DNA from: Bordetella parapertussis
Lineage (GTDB): Bacteria > Pseudomonadota > Gammaproteobacteria > Burkholderiales > Burkholderiaceae_B
Length of the DNA: 64,000 nucleotides
Direction of reading: 5' to 3'
NCBI GenBank assembly: GCA_945895265.1
Contig: CAMDEF010000010.1
Span: 1-64,000, forward strand
Shown: in pieces, positions 55,560 through 64,000 of the stretch
Layout of the letters: the number at the start of each line of letters is the position of its first letter
How positions within the stretch are numbered: the stretch's first letter is position 1
The notes under the pieces: generated by a model
Told to the model about the DNA's origin: nothing
What the model saw: only the letters and a program-made list of their open reading frames with translations
The model's database searches: none
Made by a program: the position numbers and the translations under genes

Positions 55560-57470
55560 TTACGCTAACAGCAACTGATTCACACGCTTCACAAAAGCTG
55601 TCGGATCTGGCAATTGCGAACCGTCTGCCAGTAGCGCCTGTTCAAACAACAAAGTTGCCCAGTCGTTAAACGTTTCGTCAGAAGCTGTTTGTATACGCGC
55701 CACCAAAGCATGCTCAGGATTAATCTCAAGCACAGGCAGCACATCAGGAGCAGCTTGACCCGCCGCTTTCAGCATGCGCTGCAGGTGCGGGCTTAAATCA
55801 TTTTGCCCCACGACCACGCACGAAGGCGAATCGACCAAACGTAAGGTGACGCGCACTTCTTTGACGCGATCTTTGAGCGCCTCTTGCAAACGCTCAACCA
55901 AGGGCTTGAACTGCTCAGCCACTTCAGTTTGGTGCTTCTTTTCTTCATCATCGGCCAAGGCCTCAAGATCAAGCCCACCTTTCGCAACTGACACCAATTG
56001 CTTGCCATCAAACTCACGCAGGTGTGACAGCATCCACTCGTCAACGCGGTCCCACATCACCAACACATCGATGCCTTTCTTGCGGAAAATCTCGATGTGG
56101 GGGCTATTGCTACCAGCGGTGTAGCTATCGGCGGTGACGTAATAAATTTTGTCTTGGCCCTCTTTCATCTCGGCAACATAATCGGCAAGTGTCACCGTCT
56201 GTGCGTCTGTGCCCTGCTTGGTTGAAGCAAAACGCAGCAGCTTAGAGATGCGTTCAATATTGCCTGCATCTTCGCCTGTGCCTTCTTTTAAGACCTGACC
56301 AAACTCGACCCAAAAGGTTGTGTAAGCGTCTTGATTGTTTTCAGCCAAATCCTCGAGCATGCTCAAGATACGTTTGGTCGAACCTTCACGAATCGCTTTC
56401 ACATCGCGGCTTTCTTGCAGCAACTCACGCGAGACATTCAGTGGCAAATCGGCCGAGTCAATCACCCCACGCACAAAGCGCAGGTACGAAGGCAGCAGCT
56501 GCTCGGCGTCGTCCATAATGAACACACGCTTGACGTAAAGCTTCACGCCACGACGCGCATCGCGATCCCACATGTCAAACGGCGCATGCTTCGGAATAAA
56601 CAACAGTTGCGTGTATTCGCTGCGACCTTCAACGCGGTTGTGCGTCCAGGCAAGTGGATCATCAAAATCGTGCGACACATGCTTGTAAAACTCGCGGTAC
56701 TGCTCGTCGGTCACGTCAGACTTACTACGTGTCCATAAGGCATTGGCCTGATTGACGGCTTCCCACTCGGCGGTTTTGACTTGCTCAGACTTATCCTTAT
56801 CCCACTCTTCTTTGAGCATTTCAACAGGCAAAGAAATATGGTCTGAATAGCGGCGCAGCACTTCGCGCAATTTATAGCCATTCAAAAACTCGTCTTCATC
56901 GGCACGCAAGTGCAGTGTGACTTCAGTTCCGCGCTCAGCGCGTTCGCTTGCTGCAATGGTGAATTCACCTTGGCCGTCTGACTCCCACACGACGCCTTGA
57001 TCGGCGGGCGCGCCTGCGCGGCGAGTGCGAACCGTGACTTTATCTGCCACGATAAATGACGAGTAAAAGCCAACGCCGAACTGACCAATCAATTGAGCGT
57101 CTTTTTTATTGTCGCCAGTGAGTTTAGAAAAGAACTCGCGCGTACCCGAACGGGCAATCGTGCCTAAGTTGGCCACTGCCTCATCGCGTGACATACCAAC
57201 GCCGTTATCTGAGATCGTGATCGTGCGTGCGGCCTTGTCAAAATCAACCCGCACGTGCAAGTCACCAAAGCCCTCGAGCAGCGCTGGCTGATCAATCGCC
57301 TCAAAACGCAGCTTGTCGCAAGCGTCTGAAGCGTTAGACACCAATTCGCGCAAAAAAATCTCTTTGTTGCTGTAAAGCGAATGGATCATCAGGTGCATCA
57401 GCTGTTTGACTTCAGCCTGAAAACCCATCGTTTGAGCGGCGTCTGCCGCTGGAGTTGCTTGATTCATCAT
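55560..57470 (-). CDS. htpG: Molecular chaperone HtpG (Hsp90)
   Basis: 636 residues from the ATG at 57470 (another ATG follows directly; GTG at 57491 is less likely). GHKL ATPase domain: [36 protein letters not shown] and [19 protein letters not shown]. The middle domain has [20 protein letters not shown] and [20 protein letters not shown]; the C-terminal dimerisation domain completes the usual length. Confidence 0.96.
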   Translation of the reverse strand: MMNQATPAADAAQTMGFQAEVKQLMHLMIHSLYSNKEIFLRELVSNASDACDKLRFEAIDQPALLEGFGDLHVRVDFDKAARTITISDNGVGMSRDEAVANLGTIARSGTREFFSKLTGDNKKDAQLIGQFGVGFYSSFIVADKVTVRTRRAGAPADQGVVWESDGQGEFTIAASERAERGTEVTLHLRADEDEFLNGYKLREVLRRYSDHISLPVEMLKEEWDKDKSEQVKTAEWEAVNQANALWTRSKSDVTDEQYREFYKHVSHDFDDPLAWTHNRVEGRSEYTQLLFIPKHAPFDMWDRDARRGVKLYVKRVFIMDDAEQLLPSYLRFVRGVIDSADLPLNVSRELLQESRDVKAIREGSTKRILSMLEDLAENNQDAYTTFWVEFGQVLKEGTGEDAGNIERISKLLRFASTKQGTDAQTVTLADYVAEMKEGQDKIYYVTADSYTAGSNSPHIEIFRKKGIDVLVMWDRVDEWMLSHLREFDGKQLVSVAKGGLDLEALADDEEKKHQTEVAEQFKPLVERLQEALKDRVKEVRVTLRLVDSPSCVVVGQNDLSPHLQRMLKAAGQAAPDVLPVLEINPEHALVARIQTASDETFNDWATLLFEQALLADGSQLPDPTAFVKRVNQLLLA

Positions 57471-57581
57471 GCTCACCGAAAAGTTATCCACAGGGTGCGC
57501 TCAGAGCAAAATCTCTTAGGCTTGAGCGTGTGACAGGTATTTGGGGGGTAAATCTTAAATTTCAAGGGCTAACAACCGGCT

Positions 57582-58361
57582 TCAGGTCGTTTGACGTCGC
57601 CTCAAAAAATTGTGAGTCATCAGTTGTGCAACCATCACTCCAGACAAGGCGATCGAAAAACTGGTGACCAAACTAAAGTTAGGTAAAGATAGGGATAAAA
57701 GCAAACAAAAAATCGCAAACGAAAAATAGCCGTACACCATACCTCGAAGCAGCACCACGGCATAGTCACCACCAGACTGGTGGTGCGAGAAGCCAACCAA
57801 TACTGTCGTCATTAAGGGAAACATCGCAAAAATGCCGCTCAGCCGCGAACCAAAGGTTGAGGCGAAGTAGGTCACCACGACAACGAGCGAGGCGCCAAGC
57901 ACCATGCGCAATATTAAATCCACTGGGCCAGTGGGCCCTGAGACCGCCTGTTGCGTTGCAACTTTTGGAAACCACCATTGGGCGCACAACAACAAAGCAA
58001 CGACCCCAACAAAACACAGTTCGATTGGCAGCTGCACAGATTGCAAGAGATAAGCCGTGAAAATATATGTCGCATAGGAAGACAGCAAACTGACTGCTAC
58101 CCCAAAGTTCATGGCCATCCAAGCGTAGGTCAAACTAAATACCAAGATCGCCAAAATAGCCAACAAGGTACCCTGCGCTGCTTGTGCTGCAAAGACATTA
58201 CCCTGTTCAAGGGCCAAGATAAAGAGCACTGGGCCCGCGAACACAGGCAAGGCAGACAAAAGACCTGCCAAAGTGGGCCCATAGCGTCGACCCACAAGCG
58301 TCAACAACAACAGCATCGATGGCACGATCAACAGCTTTGCCATCAGGATGGGTGTGATCAC
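57582..58361 (-). CDS. Membrane protein with internal duplication, GlpM-like
   Basis: 259 residues (GTG start overlapping the previous stop by 4 bp; an ATG at 58343 is an alternative). Eight or so hydrophobic helices in two similar halves: RRYGPTLAGLLSALPVFAGP in the first and STFGSRLSGIFAMFPLMTTV in the second, each Gly-x-x-[LS]-G ... P pattern. GlpM-like proteins are half this size. Function unknown. The gene is coupled to the MmgE/PrpD gene. Confidence 0.65.
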   Translation of the reverse strand: MITPILMAKLLIVPSMLLLLTLVGRRYGPTLAGLLSALPVFAGPVLFILALEQGNVFAAQAAQGTLLAILAILVFSLTYAWMAMNFGVAVSLLSSYATYIFTAYLLQSVQLPIELCFVGVVALLLCAQWWFPKVATQQAVSGPTGPVDLILRMVLGASLVVVVTYFASTFGSRLSGIFAMFPLMTTVLVGFSHHQSGGDYAVVLLRGMVYGYFSFAIFCLLLSLSLPNFSLVTSFSIALSGVMVAQLMTHNFLRRRQTT

Positions 58362-59719
58362 TGGCTAGCCGCCAAATGCTGCACCAAGTCGCCGATATCG
58401 AGGCAGTTTTCTAAGGTGGCGACCACATCTTTTAACGGTTGAGAGTCGCGCATCGGCTGGGCCGCCAGTTGCCAGCATCGGTCAAACTTTGTGGCACGCG
58501 CCTGCTCACTGAGTGGCCGCGTGGGACTGGCCAGCATGGCGTCGATGCGGTGCTCAAGCACTCGGCCATCAGTCAGACGCACACGCACCACTTGTGGGCC
58601 CAGCGCATTTGGATTGGGATTGTCGTCGACCCGCATGACGACCTTACAGGCCAAGGCATAGGTTTGCGTGTCGCTCAGGGCGTCACCTCTGAAGTGCATG
58701 GCGTCTAAGACGCCGTGCTGCAACACCTTGGCCAACGCAAAGGGCATACAGAGGCGTGCATAGTTTGGAGTGGGGTTCTGCAACGGTGGGCGGTTGACCA
58801 AATGGTTGATCAAGGGTGGCCCAATCACGGTAATCTCAGCAACGTCTTGCATTGAAAACTTGGCCTGCTCACGCAAGATCATGACACCCTCGATACCACC
58901 GTGGGTCGCTCGTCCGCTAGGGTAGGGCTTATGGCTGAGGTCAGCGATTTTTGACTGTTGCCCCAAGCCAACCATGGCGCGTTCAAGATCCCAGTCGGTT
59001 TCAAACATCCTGAGATAGCCAAACTTTCCCGTCAAAGGTGTTTGTAAACTTGGAAACCCTGCCTGAGCCAAGTCACACGACTGCAGTGCAGCGCGGGCGT
59101 TCAAACCAATCTGCAAGGGCAACACCACACTACCCTCGGTGTGCGCCTGCATGGTGCCACTGACCTGCGCCAGTTGGTGTCCAAAGGCCGCTAGGGTGGT
59201 GTCGGCATCAAAACCGCGCAGGTTGGCCAACCCCGCCACTGCGCCAAAGCCACCCGAAGTTGCTGGGCGAAAAAACCGCAATCCCAAGTTTGAAGCCAGG
59301 CCAATCGTGCACGCAATATCAGCGCCCGCGGCTAAGGCGGTGAGAAGTTGCTTGCCGGTTACCCCACCGCGTACCTGCGCCTCGGCCAACAGCACCGGCA
59401 ACAGCGTTGCCATTGCATGCAATACCGCCCCTTCGTGCAAGCAATCGTACTCTTGGCAGTGGATTTGATAGGCATTGACCAACACGGCCTGCCCCCGGGG
59501 CAGTTTGAGATCAGTGCCCCACACGGCAACTTCGGCACCCTCGCCCCAGCTGCGGACCGCCTTGAGCAAGGGCTGGATTTCAGGTGTGCTTCCACCGGCG
59601 ATGCCGACGCCCAAGGTGTCAAGCAAAAAGACCTTTGCGCGTTCAAGCGCGTGAGGCGTTAAGGCGGCATAGGTGAGCGACGAGGCATGGCGTGCAAGTT
59701 GTAGATCAAGGCTTTGCAT
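58358..59719 (-). CDS. MmgE/PrpD family protein
   Basis: 453 residues. Members are 2-methylcitrate dehydratase-like or iminodisuccinate epimerase-type enzymes. Family segments: LDTLGVGIAGGSTPEIQPL, CQEYDCLHEGAVLHAMATLL, QVSGTMQAHTEGSVVLPLQI and KPYPSGRATHGGIEGVMIL. No prp operon genes are near, so methylcitrate use is not supported. Probably acts on a carboxylic acid. Confidence 0.85.
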   Translation of the reverse strand: MQSLDLQLARHASSLTYAALTPHALERAKVFLLDTLGVGIAGGSTPEIQPLLKAVRSWGEGAEVAVWGTDLKLPRGQAVLVNAYQIHCQEYDCLHEGAVLHAMATLLPVLLAEAQVRGGVTGKQLLTALAAGADIACTIGLASNLGLRFFRPATSGGFGAVAGLANLRGFDADTTLAAFGHQLAQVSGTMQAHTEGSVVLPLQIGLNARAALQSCDLAQAGFPSLQTPLTGKFGYLRMFETDWDLERAMVGLGQQSKIADLSHKPYPSGRATHGGIEGVMILREQAKFSMQDVAEITVIGPPLINHLVNRPPLQNPTPNYARLCMPFALAKVLQHGVLDAMHFRGDALSDTQTYALACKVVMRVDDNPNPNALGPQVVRVRLTDGRVLEHRIDAMLASPTRPLSEQARATKFDRCWQLAAQPMRDSQPLKDVVATLENCLDIGDLVQHLAASQ

Positions 59720-59882
59720 GGAGTGACCGTTGACTGAATTGGGGCTGTATTGGAGTCTGTGTTTGAGCTTGTTTGCGACAGATCTTACCGAAAAGACGGG
59801 GCGATCCGCGACTTGGGCAGACCTGTGTACAGAGACTGAGGATACCTAAGCACAGCCTCGCGCGCAAAATTTTTATACACCG

Positions 59883-59888
59883 TATAAT
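59883..59888 (+). promoter_or_regulatory. -10 box of tRNA-Leu
   Basis: Perfect TATAAT 43 bp upstream of the tRNA 5' end. No clear -35 at 16-18 bp spacing. Confidence 0.45.
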
Positions 59889-59930
59889 GCACGTCTTCGT
59901 TCCAAAGCGCCTCGCGCGCGATCCCCCAAG

Positions 59931-60015
59931 GCCCGGGTGGTGAAATTGGTAGACGCAGGGGACTCAAAATCCCCCGCCGCAAGGCGTGCCGGTTCGATTC
60001 CGGCCTCGGGCACCA
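59931..60015 (+). tRNA. leuX: tRNA-Leu (anticodon CAA)
   Basis: 85 nt with acceptor GCCCGGG/CTCGGGC, D arm, anticodon loop CTCAAAA, long variable arm and encoded CCA (60013-60015). The following 4 kb is accessory in character, consistent with a tRNA-adjacent insertion hot spot. Confidence 0.96.
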
Positions 60016-60108
60016 GCTTAAATCCTTGATTCTCAAGGTAAAATCAGAACGACTGTTGCTCAACAAACCAAGCTGCAAGTCCATGATTGCTCGTCGCAGT
60101 GGCGACAT

Positions 60109-60660
60109 ATGCCTGATAAACGAGATTTTTCGCCTTTGACAGACACACCCAAAATTCTCATTCTTGCTGGCCCCAACGGAGCAGGCAAAACAACCTTTGC
60201 AAGAGAGTTTGTTCGCAAAGAACTTGGCTTTAAACACTTTGTGAATGCCGATCTGATAGCGGCGGGTATGTCGCCCTTTGAACCCGAGCTCGCTGCAATT
60301 GCCGCCGGGCGAGTCATGCTGGATCAGATCAAGCACCTGGTTAAAGCACGTGAAAACTTTGTCATTGAAACTACACTTTCTGGGCTAGGCTATGCGCGAC
60401 ATATAAGCCAGTGGCGTTCTTCCGGCTACCATGTGTCATTAATATTTCTATCACTCAGATCATCAAACATAGCCCTTGAGCGCGTGCGAAACAGAGTGAA
60501 ACAAGGTGGCCACAACATTCCTACCGATGTCATCAAGCGCAGATTTATTGCAGGGCTCGAAAATTTCAATACAATTTACAAAAATGTAGTTGATGAATGG
60601 CAAGTCTTGGACAATACAGATTCAGACCCAACACCGATCGACTGGAAAGGTAAAAAATAA
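60109..60660 (+). CDS. Zeta-toxin family P-loop kinase
   Basis: 183 residues. Walker A is ILAGPNGAGKTTFAREFV (about residue 18), followed by HFVNADLIAAGMSPFEPE and the ENFVIETTLSGLGY segment, the substrate and magnesium pattern of zeta/PezT toxins that phosphorylate UDP-N-acetylglucosamine. The epsilon antitoxin normally upstream is absent; a 53-residue ORF overlaps its stop instead. Whether it is toxic is not known. It starts 94 bp after tRNA-Leu. Confidence 0.85.
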   Translation: MPDKRDFSPLTDTPKILILAGPNGAGKTTFAREFVRKELGFKHFVNADLIAAGMSPFEPELAAIAAGRVMLDQIKHLVKARENFVIETTLSGLGYARHISQWRSSGYHVSLIFLSLRSSNIALERVRNRVKQGGHNIPTDVIKRRFIAGLENFNTIYKNVVDEWQVLDNTDSDPTPIDWKGKK

Positions 60661-60821
60661 TGGCCAAATTAGCCCCTGAGTATCCTGAACACGTGCGGGT
60701 CGTTATTCGAGCGCTAAAACGCGCCCGAAAATTAGCTCGAAAAGTGTCACAAGCGACGGGCACTCCCCTTATTTACATGAAGGGCGACAAAATTATTAAA
60801 GAGATGATTGCCAAGGCCTGA
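60660..60821 (+). CDS. 53-residue basic protein coupled to zeta toxin
   Basis: The ATG at 60660 overlaps the zeta stop (TAATG). The product reads MAKLAPEYPEHVRV, then a Lys/Arg-rich helix (RALKRARKLARKVSQ) and GTPLIYMKGDKIIKEMIAKA. The end resembles small ORFs found with chromosomal zeta kinases, so it may be the antitoxin or a cofactor. Size and spacing, not homology, are the main support. Confidence 0.6.
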   Translation: MAKLAPEYPEHVRVVIRALKRARKLARKVSQATGTPLIYMKGDKIIKEMIAKA

Positions 60822-60908
60822 GTCAAAACCTAACGTTTTGCTATTTTTGCTCATGACAAGCGGCTGGTACCCATCATCCTCGGAGCCATCATTTCACGGT
60901 CCATCAAC

Positions 60909-61199
60909 ATGAAACCTTCTGTCGCACTCGAGTTGAAACGTAGCGCTGTCCGTGAAGTAACGGGCCGCTATCGCGCGACCAACCCACGCGTGTTTGGTTC
61001 TGTTTTGCATGGCCTAGATCATGACGGTAGCGACATTGACATTCTGGTTGACGCGTTACCAGGCGCTAAATTATTCGATCTTGGCGGCCTCCAGGTCGAG
61101 TTAGAAGAATTACTTGGCGTACCAGTTGATTTACTTACGCCCCAAGATCTCCCAATTAAATTTCGGCAGCAAGTTTTGCAAGAAGCTATCCCCGTATGA
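60909..61199 (+). CDS. mntA: MntA-type nucleotidyltransferase antitoxin
   Basis: 96 residues. Minimal nucleotidyltransferase with the motif GSVLHGLDHDGSDIDILVD (residues 32-50) holding the GS and DxD residues, then VELEELLGVPVDLLTPQDLP. MntA proteins AMPylate a tyrosine of HepT toxin to silence it. Its stop overlaps the ATG of a HepT-like frame by 4 bp, but that partner is broken. Confidence 0.85.
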   Translation: MKPSVALELKRSAVREVTGRYRATNPRVFGSVLHGLDHDGSDIDILVDALPGAKLFDLGGLQVELEELLGVPVDLLTPQDLPIKFRQQVLQEAIPV

Positions 61200-61360
61200 A
61201 GGGACCATAGCTTACGGACTACCTCGGTCATATGCAAGTTGCGGCCTCCGATGCGTGCAGCTTCGTTGAAGGACTCGATCAAGCAGATTTTCTTGACGAT
61301 AAACGCACTCAAAGCGCTGTTGTGATGAGCCTTATCGTCATCCGAACTCGAACGAGGTGA
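61196..61360 (+). pseudogene. Broken HepT/DUF86 HEPN toxin
   Basis: The frame from ATG at 61196 reads MKGP, then TAG (61208-61210) where Ser is expected, then LTDYLGHMQVAASDACSFVE, GLDQADFLDDKRTQSAVVMS and LIVI before running into the 3' part of the GNAT gene and a stop at 61358. DUF86 toxins continue with GEAA and later R-x4-6-H, which are missing here. So the toxin has both a nonsense change at codon 5 and a lost 3' half. Confidence 0.7.
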
Positions 61361-62213
61361 CACCAAAGACATGCTGAACATTCACCTTGGGTGTGGGTCC
61401 GTAATACATCCGGGCACAACGAAAGACAGGACTAAGTCCAAACGACTCTGCCAGAGCCCGCCCTGAGGCATTCGGCTCAGGAACATCGATCTGGACGGCT
61501 TGGCCTTCGACCATCGACAGCAAGTGACCAACCACGCGGCGCGCAAGGTCGGGCGACTCTGCCAGCACGGGGCCAAACTTGTAACCATCGAGTGCCGGTC
61601 GAATAGCCGCGAGCGCAAGCACTCGTTGCGACTCTGAGCGTATAACGACGGCCTGCACGCCGGGAGCGCTGAGCCACTCATCGATAAATGCGCTGCGATC
61701 TGCGCCGAACAGGGCTGCATCTAGGCGCCTGATATCAGTGCGGTCCTCGTCGATCAGCGCAAGCACATAGGGGTCGTGTTCGCCCGAAGCGACACCCTGA
61801 TAGCGCAAGTCGTGGTGAGCCAGTCGAAACCCGCCATCGTTGTAAAAAGGCACCATGTCCAACACACCGTCCATACCTATGGTCGCGCCAGGCGCAAGCC
61901 GATCGATCAAGCGATCGCGCCGATGATGCCATAGCGCGCGGCCCAAGCCTGCGCCGCGCCGGTCAGCGCGGATGATGAACAGGCCCATGAAACCGAACGA
62001 AGGCGTGATCCTGAAGACAGTGCCACCTCCAACGAGCTGATCACCGTCACGCAAGGCGATGAATGCGTTGGGGTCGATGCGCCGCGCAATTGCCAAGTCA
62101 GAGCGACCGGGATTCCAGCCCTCAATTGCGGCCCATTCGGCCAACTGATTAATGTCTTCATCGCGCATGGGCGCCAAGGTGTAGCCGATGGGTAGTCGTG
62201 GGGTACGACTCAT
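61338..62213 (-). CDS. Two-domain GNAT acetyltransferase
   Basis: 291 residues from MSRTPRLPIGYTLAPMRDED. The N-terminal GNAT domain has the acetyl-CoA loop RADRRGAGLGRALWHHRRDR (about residue 85) and MDGVLDMVPFYNDGGF; a second lobe (ALAAIRPALDGYKFGPVLAE, residues 200-280) resembles the C-terminal domain of YitH/DUF1856-like acetyltransferases. Substrate unknown. Its 3' end overlaps the broken HepT frame, suggesting that its arrival truncated HepT. Confidence 0.82.
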   Translation of the reverse strand: MSRTPRLPIGYTLAPMRDEDINQLAEWAAIEGWNPGRSDLAIARRIDPNAFIALRDGDQLVGGGTVFRITPSFGFMGLFIIRADRRGAGLGRALWHHRRDRLIDRLAPGATIGMDGVLDMVPFYNDGGFRLAHHDLRYQGVASGEHDPYVLALIDEDRTDIRRLDAALFGADRSAFIDEWLSAPGVQAVVIRSESQRVLALAAIRPALDGYKFGPVLAESPDLARRVVGHLLSMVEGQAVQIDVPEPNASGRALAESFGLSPVFRCARMYYGPTPKVNVQHVFGVTSFEFG

Positions 62214-62575
62214 GTTTAACATTCGTGTATGTGACTCGGGTCAACTAGCTTGGTTGCCAGCCTCGAGCGAAAGGTGAGACTGCGCTGCGGGCAGTGGATG
62301 GTCCACTCCTTCAGCTTTCGCTGAACGTTAACACTTCTGGATCAACTCTGTCCGACTTCCGAAAAAACAAGGTCTACGACGATTTCGCAAAATGAGTGTC
62401 AGCTCACAGGGTGGCGCTCAAGCACAGAGAGTAGATATTACGTTTATGCCTGCTCAGGGCAAGACGGACACATTCACTTTTGTTGAAATCCGCACCGATA
62501 CCCACGACAATACTATTGTCCAAATCATTCTTTCACGCTGAACATAATCTATCTTTAAACAAGGAGTATCAAATT
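62214..62575. other. Mostly gene-free region between GNAT and cupin genes
   Basis: 362 bp. A 49-codon plus-strand ORF (62392-62541, starting MSVSSQGGAQAQRVDITFMP) has no ribosome site and no recognised family; it could be a gene fragment. No promoter or terminator stands out. Confidence 0.4.
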
Positions 62576-63103
62576 ATGAGCATGGCTATTTCAAAGACCA
62601 TCCTGTTGCGTTACGTCTGCATTCTGAGTGTCGGCCTTGCGATAGCTGCCCCGTCTTATGCACATGTGTCAGATCCGAAGGATGCTACGTTGGCCGCTGA
62701 TGAGAAGATCGTGGCACCCAATAGCGGTGGTGTCACAACCATTCGATCCAACACACCGATTATTACTCGCCAACAAGTTCAAATTTATCCGGGGATCACC
62801 AACGCATCCGCCGGCTCCACGCAACTCTCTATGAATCGCATCATTCTCCCTGCGGGTATGAAGGGGCTGCGTCACATGCACAAGGATACAGAGACTGTCA
62901 TTTATATCATTGAAGGAAATTCAAGAACGCTGATTGGCGAGAAGGGTGAAATTGCAGTCGATAACAAGGCTGGGGATTTCATCTTTATTCCAGCCAATGT
63001 CTGGCACCAGCCAATGAACGTTTCTCAAGAGCGCGTAATAGCCATAGAAGTGCGCGCTGATGCCGACGACCGGCAGAACGTGATCTTAGCCCCTAATCGC
63101 TGA
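62576..63103 (+). CDS. Secreted cupin-domain protein
   Basis: 175 residues with an AAGGAG ribosome site 9 nt upstream. A signal peptide (LLRYVCILSVGLAIAAPSYA, residues 9-28) precedes a single cupin: PAGMKGLRHMHKDTETVIYI supplies two His and a Glu, and FIFIPANVWHQPMNVS the third His, typical metal ligands. Substrate unknown. Confidence 0.85.
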   Translation: MSMAISKTILLRYVCILSVGLAIAAPSYAHVSDPKDATLAADEKIVAPNSGGVTTIRSNTPIITRQQVQIYPGITNASAGSTQLSMNRIILPAGMKGLRHMHKDTETVIYIIEGNSRTLIGEKGEIAVDNKAGDFIFIPANVWHQPMNVSQERVIAIEVRADADDRQNVILAPNR

Positions 63104-63271
63104 GGGATTCCAGACATGGCGGTACAACGTCTGAAGGTTCAGGTTGTTACCGGCCGTATAGGTCATCATTTGGCCGTTAAACATCGTGATGGTGCGTGGA
63201 GACACCCCCATCTCAGGCATTAAGACAGAGTCATACAGTTGCAAAGTCTGTGGATTGATCGCTAGCAGCAT
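63086..63271 (-). pseudogene. Fragment of a PQQ-like beta-propeller protein
   Basis: 61 codons read MLLAINPQTLQLYDSVLMPE and SPRTITMFNGQMMTYTAGNN then YRHVWNP, like one blade of a quinoprotein-type dehydrogenase propeller. The frame is cut at both ends: it ends in the 3' of the cupin gene and gives way upstream to unrelated sequence. A gene remnant. Confidence 0.5.
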
Positions 63272-63316
63272 CGAGTTGGCGTGGTGCGCGCGCCAGTTCG
63301 ATGCCGGCCCGAGGGA

Positions 63317-63913
63317 TCAGGTCGAAATAGTAAAAAATAAAAAGAAACCATTGAGAACCGCAGCCATTCCAAGACCTCCAACGAGAACACCCCCAAGCAA
63401 CAGGCCGCCTATTGCAGAAATGATCGACGTTGACACTAAAATTATGGCGATCTGAAGCAGGGCTTCTCCATATTCAAAGGATTTATTTTTAGCTTTAGCA
63501 AGTTTTTTTTCATGTTGAACTTGTGACAATTTAAATTCAATTTCTTTTTTTCCATTTTTTTTGTCAACATTAGATTCGAGCAGTTGCATGTCTGTCTTTT
63601 TGTTCGCAACAATTTTTTCTAAATTGTTTTTTTCAAGCGCAGTTAAAGGCGAGTTAGCACTTAAATGAATCTCTAATTGCTCAATACTGTCCTGTAACAA
63701 CGAATGCCTTAATGAGCGAAACTCTGTCACAGTTTGATAATTGGATTCGATAATATTGCTAGCAGACATAATTTTAAGTTCTTCAGCACCACCTAAGCCA
63801 GCAAGCGATAGCACCAGAGCAAACAAAGAGATCATTAAGGCTTTCATTGCGTGAGGATTTTTCTCGCCATCGCCAACCTTGATGATCGCTTCGGACGTTT
63901 TTTCGGCTTCCAT
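63317..63913 (-). CDS. DUF4337 domain-containing membrane protein
   Basis: 198 residues with a GGGATCT ribosome site near the ATG. Starts MEAEKTSEAIIKVGDGEKNP, as in DUF4337 proteins, with membrane helices near residues 24-45 and two near the C-terminus (IAIILVSTSIISAIGGLLLG) and a charged coiled region between. It is clearly richer in A/T than the housekeeping genes, suggesting transfer. Function unknown. Confidence 0.72.
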   Translation of the reverse strand: MEAEKTSEAIIKVGDGEKNPHAMKALMISLFALVLSLAGLGGAEELKIMSASNIIESNYQTVTEFRSLRHSLLQDSIEQLEIHLSANSPLTALEKNNLEKIVANKKTDMQLLESNVDKKNGKKEIEFKLSQVQHEKKLAKAKNKSFEYGEALLQIAIILVSTSIISAIGGLLLGGVLVGGLGMAAVLNGFFLFFTIST

Positions 63914-64000
63914 AAACAGATCCCTTTAAAATTAATTGTCGTCTTTCGGGGTATCGCGCCAAGTCTTCGTATATTTTTTAAAGACTGCCGTGTGAAGTGT

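Noticed and set aside
62392-62541. 49-codon ORF as a definite gene
   Set aside because: No ribosome site or recognised family; kept only as a note in the gene-free region.

Overview
The window looks like a chromosome segment from a betaproteobacterium of the order Burkholderiales, most likely an Alcaligenaceae relative. This is inferred from gene content and order (ispE, tRNA-Gln, prs, rplY, pth; the ffh, cytochrome-assembly-type membrane protein, PP0621-like and ampD run; coq7; tripartite tricarboxylate and TRAP uptake systems). No ribosomal RNA or phylogenetic marker comparison was possible. G+C is moderate and coding is dense. Many start and stop codons overlap by 4 bp, as in ATGA.

Layout. 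1-2779: end of a TctAB carboxylate permease and an Ldh_2-type dehydrogenase. 2946-3879: a two-gene HEPN module. 3967-6954: a TRAP dicarboxylate-type transporter with a sulfurtransferase remnant at its 3' end. 7136-9339: a YghU-like glutathione-dependent oxidoreductase, then a higBA2-type toxin-antitoxin pair and antitoxin fragments. 9383-12317: a large secreted FG-GAP protein gene flanked by a 91-bp direct repeat that duplicates the end and terminator of ychF. 12303-22967: housekeeping genes (ychF, acyl-CoA ligase, CPBP protease, pth, rplY, prs, tRNA-Gln, ispE, lolB, TPR lipoprotein, mutM). 23202-31844: fumarylacetoacetase, FAD-linked oxidase, manB/algC-type mutase, pgi, and a WbpP/WbpO pair for UDP-GalNAc(A) synthesis. 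32068-41792: a candidate small RNA, coq7, an OsmC protein, thyA-folA, a YdgA-like protein, and the glycine cleavage operon gcvT-gcvH-gcvP behind a tandem glycine riboswitch. 41993-59719: BaiN-like flavoprotein, Orn/Lys/Arg decarboxylase, dcd, mrp, split chromate transporter, metG, tRNA-Gly, thiS, trmB, ffh, ypjD, ampD, htpG, a duplicated membrane protein and an MmgE/PrpD protein. 59931-64000: tRNA-Leu followed by an accessory stretch with a zeta toxin and a small partner ORF, an MntA-type antitoxin with a broken HepT partner, a GNAT protein, a secreted cupin, a quinoprotein fragment and a DUF4337 protein.

The most interesting points are: the ychF-end duplication around the FG-GAP gene; the apparently leaderless higB promoter; a 9-bp inverted repeat over the start codon of the HEPN module; a promoter-plus-terminator unit with no gene and CCUCC motifs (candidate sRNA or phasin-locus relic); two hairpin repeat elements at 24541-24736; the extended hairpin linker in the glycine riboswitch; and an intact MntA antitoxin whose HepT toxin has a stop at codon 5. 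No CRISPR array, integrase, transposase or prophage was seen.
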